Assembly: GCF_900104615.1 (NCBI RefSeq) | Contig: NZ_LT629939.1 | Span: forward strand, 1,689,240 to 1,730,547 | Reading direction: 5' to 3' | Length of the DNA: 41,308 bases | DNA from: Merdimmobilis hominis | Lineage (GTDB): Bacteria; Bacillota; Clostridia; Oscillospirales; Ruminococcaceae | In this document: positions 14,543 through 21,211 of the stretch, piece by piece | How positions within the stretch are numbered: the stretch's first letter is position 1 | How the letters are laid out: the number at the start of each line of letters is the position of its first letter | Position numbers and translations under genes: made by a program | The notes under the pieces: generated by a model | Told to the model about the DNA's origin: nothing | The model's database searches: none | The model's input: only the letters and a program-made list of their open reading frames with translations

Positions 14543-15286
14543 TTATTCCGCTTCTTGGGTCTCTACTTCGATGCCCTGTACGCACAGCCGCTTGGTAAGG
14601 TCGTGGTTGACGCAGGTGATCAGGGTGATCCGGTTGTCCTCCGTGCGGTCCAGCATACTCCAGTCGGTTTCATCAATCTCCTTGCTGATAGAAACCTCAT
14701 AAGTGCGGGTGCCGAGGGCGGTGGTCAGGATGATCTCATCGCCGGGCTGGAGCTTATAGAGATCCTGGAAGTAGGTATTGACGCCGGTGTTATGGCCAGC
14801 CAGGCCAACATTTCCATCCCAACTGGAGGTTTCAGCGAAGTGGGCGACGCCGTTGACCATTGCCTCCAGCTCATTGTTTTCCGCCTCATAGATCGGTACG
14901 GTCAGGCCGATGGCCGGGATCGAAAGCTGCCCCAGGCTGCCGTCCTCCAGCTGGACAGCGGAGGGCAGCGTAAAGTTATCCGATCCTGTAACCTCGTTGT
15001 CAGCCCAGACTTCATCCGGCGACAGCTCCGTGCGGATGCCGTCCGCACTGCCGTCTCCCTGCGCGGACATGCCGATCGTTACTTCACCATCTTCGGCGGT
15101 GACAAAATCCGCTTCATCCAGATTGATCTCCTTTTCCAGTTCTTCCTGGGTGACGGAAGGCGTCATATCCAGCGTATCGGAGCCCTCCTCATCAGTGGAG
15201 CAGCCCGTCAGGGCAACTAACATGGAAAAAGCCAGAATCAGGATCAGGCCGGCTGAAAGCGGCATCCAGGCCCGTTTTGTTTCCAT
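14543..15286 (-). CDS. Element-encoded sortase with a lipoprotein-type N-terminus
   Basis: A 247-residue protein with GGAGG before the ATG. The N-terminal hydrophobic segment (about 8-28) ends in LTGC (Cys29), a perfect lipobox, whereas most sortases keep an uncleaved TM anchor. After an acidic linker, the sortase fold runs from about residue 115. Catalytic residues are visible: His165 in AGHNTG, Cys225 in LITC and Arg233 in KRLCVQG. There is no C-terminal TM segment, so a class D-like or related sortase is likely. It starts 15 bases after the preceding gene and is co-transcribed with it. Its probable substrate is the LPQTG adhesin encoded at 4946-10486. Confidence 0.92.
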   Translation of the reverse strand: METKRAWMPLSAGLILILAFSMLVALTGCSTDEEGSDTLDMTPSVTQEELEKEINLDEADFVTAEDGEVTIGMSAQGDGSADGIRTELSPDEVWADNEVTGSDNFTLPSAVQLEDGSLGQLSIPAIGLTVPIYEAENNELEAMVNGVAHFAETSSWDGNVGLAGHNTGVNTYFQDLYKLQPGDEIILTTALGTRTYEVSISKEIDETDWSMLDRTEDNRITLITCVNHDLTKRLCVQGIEVETQEAE

Positions 15287-15301
15287 AAGCGTTCCTCCTT
15301 T

Positions 15302-16375
15302 TTATGGGATTTCTACCGGCGGCTTGGAGTCGTCAGCTTTGCGGCGGCTCCGCCAGGCGGCAAGTGCCGGGATGACGATGATCCCGCGCATCACCAGAAC
15401 CGCAGCCGCAGCTGCCAGCGCCAATAGACCCAGGCCGGCAAAGACGCCCGCCCAGGGGAATGTGCCAACGCCGCGATAGACGATAGAGCAAATCATGTCG
15501 CCGTCCGTGACCTTCTTGACGGTTCCGGTATAGTAGGCGGTGCTGGTATAGCTGGTGGCCCGGGTGCCATAGCCGGTTCCGGTGTAGGTAGCATAGGCGG
15601 TGTACGATCCGGGGATCAGGTCATCCGCACGCTGTACAGGGCTCTGAAGCTCCCATTCGGCACCCTGCAGTGTCAGGCCGTTCATCTCCTTATCGAGGTA
15701 GGCGTAGTCGTTATCAGACAGGTTGTTGACCTCGATCGTTTTGCGGATGGGGTAGGAATAGCTCTCGGTGTCGGTGGCCTCGGTGGAAATGGAATCATAA
15801 TCCAGAGTCAGGGTGCCGGAGAAACCGCCTTCGTTATAGTCCATCAGCGGTTCCAGGGCGGCGCGGATAGATTCCTCATCGTCATCCTCGGTGGTGACGG
15901 TGATCGGCTCGGCGATTGTCTTTTCCTCTACGATCTGCTCCGGCTCGTCCATCAAGATTTCGGTCTTGGTATACTTATAGCCATTCTCCTCCCAGTCTGT
16001 TTCCACCAGAACAGATGGGTCTACATTGACCGGAATGCGGAAAGACTTGATAACAATGGGGTCGCCGTTCTGCTCATCATATTGGATCTGGAATGGGTAA
16101 TAGCCGGTCCGTGATACAGTGGTGTTTTCATCGGAGCTGCTTTCCTCCGTTTCTTCAGGCACCGACTCCGATTCCTCATTCTCGGTATCCTCCGCCGTGT
16201 ACCCCATCACTCCGTCTGTGACCGTCACGGCCACGCTTGAATCCTCGGAGTCCGCTGCATACGAAACGAGCTGTGTTGGGCTGGAAATGGGGGAGACAGG
16301 CTGGGCGCTGGCTGGTACTGTCATAGATGCCGCGATCACCGCGGCACACAGCACCTTGAGCGTATAGCTTTTCAT
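15302..16375 (-). CDS. Secreted membrane-anchored protein of the element, unknown function
   Basis: A 357-residue protein with AGGAGG 9 bases upstream. It has a signal peptide (residues 1-24, ending PASA-Q), an acidic Ser/Glu-rich stretch (about 40-90) and an extracytoplasmic beta-rich domain (about 90-305) rich in Thr/Tyr. A TM segment lies near 311-335 (GVFAGLGLLALAAAAAVLVM), with a short basic tail (WRSRRK). The topology is that of a wall-facing membrane protein. It is the first large gene at this end of the element, and the sortase follows after 15 bases, so the two may act together. I recognise no domain by name. Confidence 0.8.
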   Translation of the reverse strand: MKSYTLKVLCAAVIAASMTVPASAQPVSPISSPTQLVSYAADSEDSSVAVTVTDGVMGYTAEDTENEESESVPEETEESSSDENTTVSRTGYYPFQIQYDEQNGDPIVIKSFRIPVNVDPSVLVETDWEENGYKYTKTEILMDEPEQIVEEKTIAEPITVTTEDDDEESIRAALEPLMDYNEGGFSGTLTLDYDSISTEATDTESYSYPIRKTIEVNNLSDNDYAYLDKEMNGLTLQGAEWELQSPVQRADDLIPGSYTAYATYTGTGYGTRATSYTSTAYYTGTVKKVTDGDMICSIVYRGVGTFPWAGVFAGLGLLALAAAAAVLVMRGIIVIPALAAWRSRRKADDSKPPVEIP

Positions 16376-16423
16376 GCTCTCAAACCTCCTTACTGTTTTC
16401 TGTGCTTCATTTTCATCTGCTGG

Positions 16424-16453
16424 CTATGGGCCGCGGCAGATCGTGAGAACCAT
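16424..16453 (-). CDS. Possible 9-codon leader peptide
   Basis: ATG at 16453 follows a strong AGGAGG with 7-8 bases spacing and encodes MVLTICRGP before TAG. It sits 48 bases before the next gene's start, whose ribosome binding site is itself joined to the stop codon of another tiny frame (TAAGGAGG). An Arg-Gly-Pro end next to the stop recalls ribosome-stalling Arg-x-Pro motifs, so a translation-controlled leader is conceivable. It is far too short for homology evidence. Confidence 0.4.
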   Translation of the reverse strand: MVLTICRGP

Positions 16454-16543
16454 CTTCGACGCCTCCTTTTATTCTCAAAATTGATGCAACTTCGTAACAA
16501 AATTGTTGTTTATCTGCATGGGCTTGGTGGCTATAATAAAAAA

Positions 16544-16570
16544 AGCAGCAAAGCAAAATGCTCTGCTGCT
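16544..16570 (-). terminator. Minus-strand intrinsic terminator at the element's edge
   Basis: 12-bp stem (16544-16555/16559-16570) with one pair that is G-U only in minus-strand RNA, a 3-base loop, and seven T following on the minus strand. It lies upstream of the first element gene, so it would stop transcripts entering from the chromosome or act as an attenuator. The rest of 16454-16737 holds no gene. Confidence 0.8.
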
Positions 16571-16666
16571 TACCCGTTTACCTTTCTTATGTTGCGTGGC
16601 GGGATTAAAAAAAATACCATGTTCAATCACTGAAAGACTGTGGTTGCGGTGAAACAACGGGCTTTT

Positions 16667-16737
16667 TTTGTGCTAAACGGTGAATACAAAACCTGTTATT
16701 TGCACTAAAGCATGTGAAAAATAGACAAAACACATGC
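16667..16737. repeat. Short repeats next to the attachment core (possible integrase arm sites)
   Basis: Imperfect direct repeat TTTGTGCTAAA (16667-16677) and TTTGCACTAAA (16699-16709). Perfect 7-bp inverted repeat GCATGTG (16710-16716)/CACATGC (16731-16737) ends exactly where the tRNA identity begins. Such small repeats next to the core are typical of integrase/excisionase binding regions; the assignment is inference. Confidence 0.5.
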
Positions 16738-16782
<45 letters not shown>

Positions 16783-16784
16783 GC

Positions 16785-16819
16785 AGTGTGTGCATCGGTT
16801 TCGATGCACACACTTTTTT
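16785..16819 (+). terminator. Terminator of the original tRNA gene
   Basis: Perfect 13-bp stem (16785-16797/16802-16814) with loop GTTT and a run of T, starting two bases after the tRNA CCA. Its survival marks the chromosomal side of the junction. Confidence 0.9.
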
Positions 16820-16928
16820 GTGCCCGGATTTCCAAGTCACAGACAATATGGATGCTCAATGTAGCCGTCGGGGGCCGTCATTTTTCACACCACCAGGCTG
16901 AACAGGCTCAGCTGAAACATATAGTGAG

Positions 16929-16962
16929 AAACAGCCTGCTGGATAATTCCGGCAGACTGTTT
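16929..16962 (+). terminator. Likely bidirectional terminator
   Basis: AAACAG-CTGC-GG pairs with CC-GCAG-CTGTTT with one mismatch and one wobble, 6-base loop, followed by TTTTATT on the plus strand. It stands between the tRNA fragment and the end of the serine hydrolase gene. A second small hairpin (CCTCTC/GAGAGG, 16994-17009) follows. No gene is seen in 16820-17025. Confidence 0.6.
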
Positions 16963-17025
16963 TATTGAGAAAGGATAAACCCCTTGTGAAGCCTCTCCCA
17001 AGAGAGGAGATGCTGCATTTTCCAC

Positions 17026-18132
17026 CTAGCCCCGGCAAGCCGCCAAGATATAATCGGTGAAATAGGGGCGGGGGGCGTAGCTGTTTTCTGGGTAATGGCT
17101 GGCGATTACCGTCACCAGATCCAGTTCTGGCACCACAAAAATATATTGTCCCCACGCGCCAAAGGCGTAGTAGGTGTCATACCTTCCCTCGCCGAAGGAG
17201 CGGATCCACCACTGGTAGCCGTAGGAGCCGGTCCCGTCCCCGGCGCCGTTGTTTTGGGCGGTAGTGGACTCTTCCAGCCACCACTGGGGGATGATCTGCT
17301 CCCCGTTCCAAAGGCCGCCTTCCAGATATAGCTGTCCAAATCGGGCGGCATCCCGGGCGGTCATGGAGATCCCATTGCCTCCGTCCACAATACCCTGAGG
17401 ATCGGTCCCCCACTGGACGCTCTCTATGCCCAGAGGATCAAAGAGCACCTGTTTGGCGTAGTCCAGCATATTCATTCCAGTGGCCTGTTGGAGGACAGCC
17501 GCCAACAGGTGGGTGTTGCCGGTGCTGTAGTTGAACTGCTTGCCGGGTTGGGCAACCAAATTCCGTTCTAAAATATATTCCACCCAGTTGGGGGAAGACT
17601 GGAATTCTATCCAATTGCTGGCGCCTCCGCCCCACTCGTACCACTCCAGCCCGGAGGTATGGGTCAGCAGATGGCGCAGGGTGATCTGCCCCTTGCCTTG
17701 GTCCCCTAGCTCCCGCACCTGGGGCAGGTATTCGGACAGCAGGTCGTCCACCCCGCCCAAGAGCCCCTCTTGGATTGCTATGCCCACAAGGGCCCCAGTA
17801 AAGGATTTGGAACAGGAGTGCAGCGGGAAAACGCTGGTTTCATCATAACCCGTTTGATAAAATTCATCCACAATGACCCCATCTTTGGCTGTGACCATAG
17901 CATAGACCGACGAGTCCGCCAGCGCCTCGTGAAGCAGTTGGAGCCGCTGCGGGTCCATATCGTGGTTTTCCGGCAGGTCAAATTCCCAGCGGCCGTTCTC
18001 TTCCGGCGAAGATTCCTCCTGGGAAGAAGAGTCTCCGCCATGGGAGTCCCCCTCTCCACCCTGCGGCTGGGAACAGCCTGCCAGCAGGAAAAGCAACGCG
18101 CACAAAACACACAGCCATTTTTTCATCGTCAT
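17026..18132 (-). CDS. Serine hydrolase lipoprotein (beta-lactamase/class C fold)
   Basis: A 368-residue protein with signal LFLLAGC (lipidated Cys20) and an acidic Ser/Gly linker (about 21-47). The beta-lactamase-like serine hydrolase domain runs from about 60 to the end. The SxxK motif is Ser106-Lys109 (HSCSKS) and the Tyr motif is Tyr202 in FNYSTGN. A YGYQWW stretch near 300 and FGAWGQY near 325 are typical of this esterase/penicillin-binding-like family. Family members include esterases, DD-peptidases and enzymes of unknown substrate. Nothing here shows antibiotic resistance. It is a single gene with its own promoter, diverging from the GTPase gene. Confidence 0.9.
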   Translation of the reverse strand: MTMKKWLCVLCALLFLLAGCSQPQGGEGDSHGGDSSSQEESSPEENGRWEFDLPENHDMDPQRLQLLHEALADSSVYAMVTAKDGVIVDEFYQTGYDETSVFPLHSCSKSFTGALVGIAIQEGLLGGVDDLLSEYLPQVRELGDQGKGQITLRHLLTHTSGLEWYEWGGGASNWIEFQSSPNWVEYILERNLVAQPGKQFNYSTGNTHLLAAVLQQATGMNMLDYAKQVLFDPLGIESVQWGTDPQGIVDGGNGISMTARDAARFGQLYLEGGLWNGEQIIPQWWLEESTTAQNNGAGDGTGSYGYQWWIRSFGEGRYDTYYAFGAWGQYIFVVPELDLVTVIASHYPENSYAPRPYFTDYILAACRG

Positions 18133-18166
18133 CGCAACCCCTTTTTCTTAGCTTTAATATGGTTAT

Positions 18167-18195
18167 TTTACAGATTAGAGCCAGCTCTAAGGCAA
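18167..18195 (-). promoter_or_regulatory. Promoter with a 16-bp operator-like dyad in the spacer
   Basis: On the minus strand TTGCCT (18195-18190), 17 bases, TGTAAA (18172-18167), about 35 bases before the hydrolase start. The spacer is filled by the dyad TTAGAGCCAGCTCTAA (18175-18190), with 7-bp arms and a 2-base centre. This is a likely operator. Confidence 0.6.
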
Positions 18196-18291
18196 GTGAA
18201 TTTTTTGTGAACCCCAGCCAAATTCCTGACCGCTCTTGAGATTGCCGCCTTATATTCCCGCGGGCAGGGGAGAGCTGCCCGGCGCCTCCCG

Positions 18292-18320
18292 TTGTGGGAT
18301 GGGCGGATTTGTGCTACAAT
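18292..18320 (+). promoter_or_regulatory. Extended -10 promoter of the GTPase-NYN gene
   Basis: TTGTGG (18292-18297), 17-base spacer, TACAAT (18315-18320) preceded by TG-C (extended -10). A perfect 10-bp inverted repeat (18317-18326/18330-18339) overlaps the -10 and the start of the transcript, so it could be an operator or a 5' hairpin. Confidence 0.75.
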
Positions 18321-18490
18321 AACCGCAGAGCGGTTATTGGGGAAGAAATCCCTTTCAGGCGAAGCGCCTTGCGGCAAGGCGGCCCCTGGTGGAACAGGGC
18401 CGGCGCGGCGCTGTTTACAGATCCCAAAGATGGGGAAAGATCGAAGAAAAGGGCCCGGGTAGACCCGGGCCGGTTAGGTGAACGAAGGTT
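18321..18490 (+). promoter_or_regulatory. Structured 170-base leader of the GTPase-NYN gene
   Basis: After the 5' hairpin comes a GCCTTGCGGCAAGGC hairpin (about 18365-18380). Then an ATG at 18430 opens a 10-codon frame, MGKDRRKGPG, whose TAG stop (18460-18462) lies in the loop of a GC-rich perfect 8-bp hairpin (18452-18459/18464-18471). The main ATG follows 19 bases later with only a weak AGGTGA binding site. The leader frame has no clear ribosome binding site, which weakens the case. The layout recalls the attenuated leaders of tet(M)-type genes. Confidence 0.5.
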
Positions 18491-21121
18491 ATGAAGAGAT
18501 TGGCCGTTGGCATCCTGGCCCATGTGGACGCGGGGAAAACCACCTTGTCGGAGGGGCTCCTCTACCGCAGTGGGGCGCTGAAAAAATTGGGCCGGGTGGA
18601 TCATAAAAACGCATTTTTGGACACCGATGCCCTGGAGCGGGAGCGGGGGATCACCATCTTTTCCAAGCAGGCGGTACTGCCGCTGCAAACGGCGGAGATC
18701 ACCCTGCTGGACACTCCGGGGCATGTGGATTTTTCCACCGAGATGGAGCGCACCCTCCAGGTATTGGACTATGCTATTTTGGTCATCAGCGGTTCCGACG
18801 GGGTACAGGGACACACCCAGACCTTGTGGGACCTGCTGGTACGCTACCAGGTGCCCACTTTTTTGTTTGTCAATAAAATGGACCTGGCGGGGACTGACCG
18901 GGAGGCCCTTCTTTCCCAGCTGAAACGGCGCTTGGGGGAGGGGTGCGTGGACTTCGGCCTGGAAGGGGACGCCTTGTGGGAGGCTGTCGCCCTCTGCGAT
19001 GAGGATGCCCTCGCCCAATATCTGGAAGAGGGCCAGGTGGGGAAAGAGGCCATCCGCTCCCTGCTCGCGCGGCGCAGGCTGTTCCCCTGTTACTTTGGCT
19101 CTGCCCTCAAGCTGGAGGGGGTGGATGAATTCCTCGCCGGGCTGGAGGAATACACCCAGTCCCCGGCCTACCCCACCGAGTTTGGAGCGCGGGTCTATAA
19201 AATTTCCCGGGACGCCCAGGGGAACCGCCTCACCCACATGAAGGTCACCGGGGGGAGCCTAAAGGTGAAGGCCCTGCTCACCGGCGGGGAAGGCTGGGAG
19301 GAGAAGGTGGATCAGGTTCGCCTCTACTCCGGCGCCAAATACCAGATGGTGGAGGAGGCCCTGGCGGGGACAGTCTGCGCGGTGACCGGCCTTAGCAAGA
19401 CCTATCCCGGTGAAGGGCTGGGCTGGGAGGAAGGGGGGAAAGCCCCGCTTCTGGAGCCGGTGCTCACCTACCAGTTGCTGCTCCCCGAGGGGATGGACCC
19501 CCACACAGCCCTGCAAAAGCTCTCTCAGCTGGAGGAGGAGGAGCCCCAGCTGCGCCTTTCCTGGAACGAGGCCCTAGGGGAGATCCACCTCCAGCTGATG
19601 GGGGAGGTCCAGATGGAGGTGCTCCAGCGTTTGATCGGGGAGCGGTTTGGCCTTCCTGTCTCCTTCGGCCCTGGGAACATCGTCTACCGGGAGACCATCG
19701 CCCGCCCGGTGGAAGGGGTGGGCCACTTTGAACCCCTGCGCCATTACGCCGAAGTCCACCTGCTTTTGGAGCCGGGGGAGCGGGGCAGCGGCCTCCAGTT
19801 TGCCTCTGTGTGCAGCGAAGATGTGCTGGACCGCGGCTGGCAGAGGCTGGTTTTAACCCATTTGGAGGAGAAAACCCACCTGGGGGTGCTCACTGGCTCC
19901 CCCATCACCGATATGAAAATCACCCTGATCGCCGGACGGGGCCACGAAAAGCACACCGAGGGCGGGGATTTCCGCCAGGCCACCTACCGGGCGGTGCGCC
20001 AGGGGCTGATGAGCACCGAAAGCGTCCTCTTGGAGCCTTGGTACCGGTTCCGGCTGGAGATCCCCGCCGAATCCCTGGGCCGGGCCATGTCAGACATCCA
20101 GCGGATGGCCGGGGAGGCGGACCCGCCGGAGACCCTGGGGGAGGCCGCCCTTCTGACCGGTATCGCGCCGGTGGCGGGCTTTCAGGGCTACGCCATGGAG
20201 GTCGCCTCCTACACGCGGGGCCGGGGGAAGCTGACCTGCGTCCCGGCAGGGTACCTGCCCTGCCACAACCAGCAGGAGGTCATAGAGGCTGTCGGATACG
20301 ACCCGGAGCGGGATCTGGACAACCCGCCGGATTCGGTGTTTTGCAGCCATGGGGCGGGCTTTGTGGTCAAGTGGGACCAGGTTCGGGAACACATGCATGT
20401 CCACACCGGGTTTTCCGTGTCTCAGGATCCGGAACCGGTTTCCCAGCCCGTCCCGTCCGCTCCATCTGCACCTGCCGCCACCATCTTTGAGCTGGACAAG
20501 GAACTCCAGGCCATCTATGAGCGCACCTATGGCCCCATCAAGCGAAAGGACATCCTCCCCCGGGGGGAGCGGGGACAAAACCCTTGGGACCGGCGGGAGA
20601 CGGCACCTCAAGAAGGGGGGCGGGAGTACCTCCTGGTGGACGGGTACAACATCATCTTCGCCTGGGAAGAACTGAAAAAAGTCGCCCAGGACAACCTGGA
20701 TACCGCCCGCCAGCTGCTGATGAACCTGCTGAGCAACTACCAGGGGTACCGGCAGTGCGAGGTCATCCTGGTGTTCGACGCCTACAAAGTCCCCGGAAAC
20801 CCCGGGGAGGTGAGCCGGTTCCACAACATCTATGTGGTCTACACCAAGGAGGCGGAAACCGCCGACGCCTACATCGAAAAAGCCACCTATGAGATCGGCA
20901 AGCGCCACAAGGTGCGGGTTGCCACCTCGGACAACTTGGAACAGCTGATCATACTGGGCCATGGGGCCATCCGGGTGTCAGCCGACCTGTTCCGGGCGGA
21001 GGTGGAACAGGTTGGGGAGCAGATTTCCACCATCCTGACCAAAGCTGCCCGCAGCGGGAAAAACCTGGCGGTCAAGGACGCCCTGGACCGGGCGATGGGC
21101 GGCGCCAACACAAAAAAATAA
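18491..21121 (+). CDS. EF-G/TetM-like translational GTPase fused to a YacP/Rae1-type NYN nuclease domain
   Basis: An 876-residue protein. The N-terminal GTPase is complete: AHVDAGKTT (10-18), RGIT (52-55), DTPGH (74-78), NKMD (128-131) and SAL near 200. EF-G-like domains II to V continue to about 640 in the order of ribosomal protection proteins. The domain IV loop that in Tet(M) reads YSPVSTPADF is replaced by a stretch containing HEKHTEGGDF. A Pro-rich linker leads to a C-terminal NYN domain (about 711-876) like YacP/Rae1: VDGYN (Asp717), VFDAY (Asp763), AETADAY (Asp792) and TSDN (Asp814). Rae1 of Bacillus cuts mRNA in the ribosomal A site. The fusion suggests a ribosome-binding GTPase that delivers an mRNA nuclease. 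It stands alone between terminators. Confidence 0.9.
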   Translation: MKRLAVGILAHVDAGKTTLSEGLLYRSGALKKLGRVDHKNAFLDTDALERERGITIFSKQAVLPLQTAEITLLDTPGHVDFSTEMERTLQVLDYAILVISGSDGVQGHTQTLWDLLVRYQVPTFLFVNKMDLAGTDREALLSQLKRRLGEGCVDFGLEGDALWEAVALCDEDALAQYLEEGQVGKEAIRSLLARRRLFPCYFGSALKLEGVDEFLAGLEEYTQSPAYPTEFGARVYKISRDAQGNRLTHMKVTGGSLKVKALLTGGEGWEEKVDQVRLYSGAKYQMVEEALAGTVCAVTGLSKTYPGEGLGWEEGGKAPLLEPVLTYQLLLPEGMDPHTALQKLSQLEEEEPQLRLSWNEALGEIHLQLMGEVQMEVLQRLIGERFGLPVSFGPGNIVYRETIARPVEGVGHFEPLRHYAEVHLLLEPGERGSGLQFASVCSEDVLDRGWQRLVLTHLEEKTHLGVLTGSPITDMKITLIAGRGHEKHTEGGDFRQATYRAVRQGLMSTESVLLEPWYRFRLEIPAESLGRAMSDIQRMAGEADPPETLGEAALLTGIAPVAGFQGYAMEVASYTRGRGKLTCVPAGYLPCHNQQEVIEAVGYDPERDLDNPPDSVFCSHGAGFVVKWDQVREHMHVHTGFSVSQDPEPVSQPVPSAPSAPAATIFELDKELQAIYERTYGPIKRKDILPRGERGQNPWDRRETAPQEGGREYLLVDGYNIIFAWEELKKVAQDNLDTARQLLMNLLSNYQGYRQCEVILVFDAYKVPGNPGEVSRFHNIYVVYTKEAETADAYIEKATYEIGKRHKVRVATSDNLEQLIILGHGAIRVSADLFRAEVEQVGEQISTILTKAARSGKNLAVKDALDRAMGGANTKK

Positions 21122-21141
21122 CCCCGGTTGGGGAAAAGAGA

Positions 21142-21178
21142 AAGGGGGAGCGCAGCCAATTTGGCTGCGCTCCCCCTT
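21142..21178. terminator. Bidirectional terminator between convergent genes
   Basis: Perfect 18-base arms (21142-21159/21161-21178) around a single base, between the stops of the GTPase-NYN gene and the esterase gene. The T-rich tract is better on the minus strand. Confidence 0.85.
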
Positions 21179-21211
21179 AGATTGTATTTGGGTGGAAATC
21201 CTGAGGGATGG

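Noticed and set aside
16475-16657. 60-residue minus-strand gene at the element's edge
   Set aside because: It has no binding site, overlaps the terminator stem and looks random.
17026-18132. Beta-lactam resistance gene
   Set aside because: The class C fold is shared by many esterases and peptidases; nothing indicates antibiotic hydrolysis.
18491-21121. Tetracycline resistance gene (tet(M) type)
   Set aside because: Only the general GTPase architecture is shared; the drug-site loop motif is missing and a nuclease domain is fused, so resistance should not be claimed.
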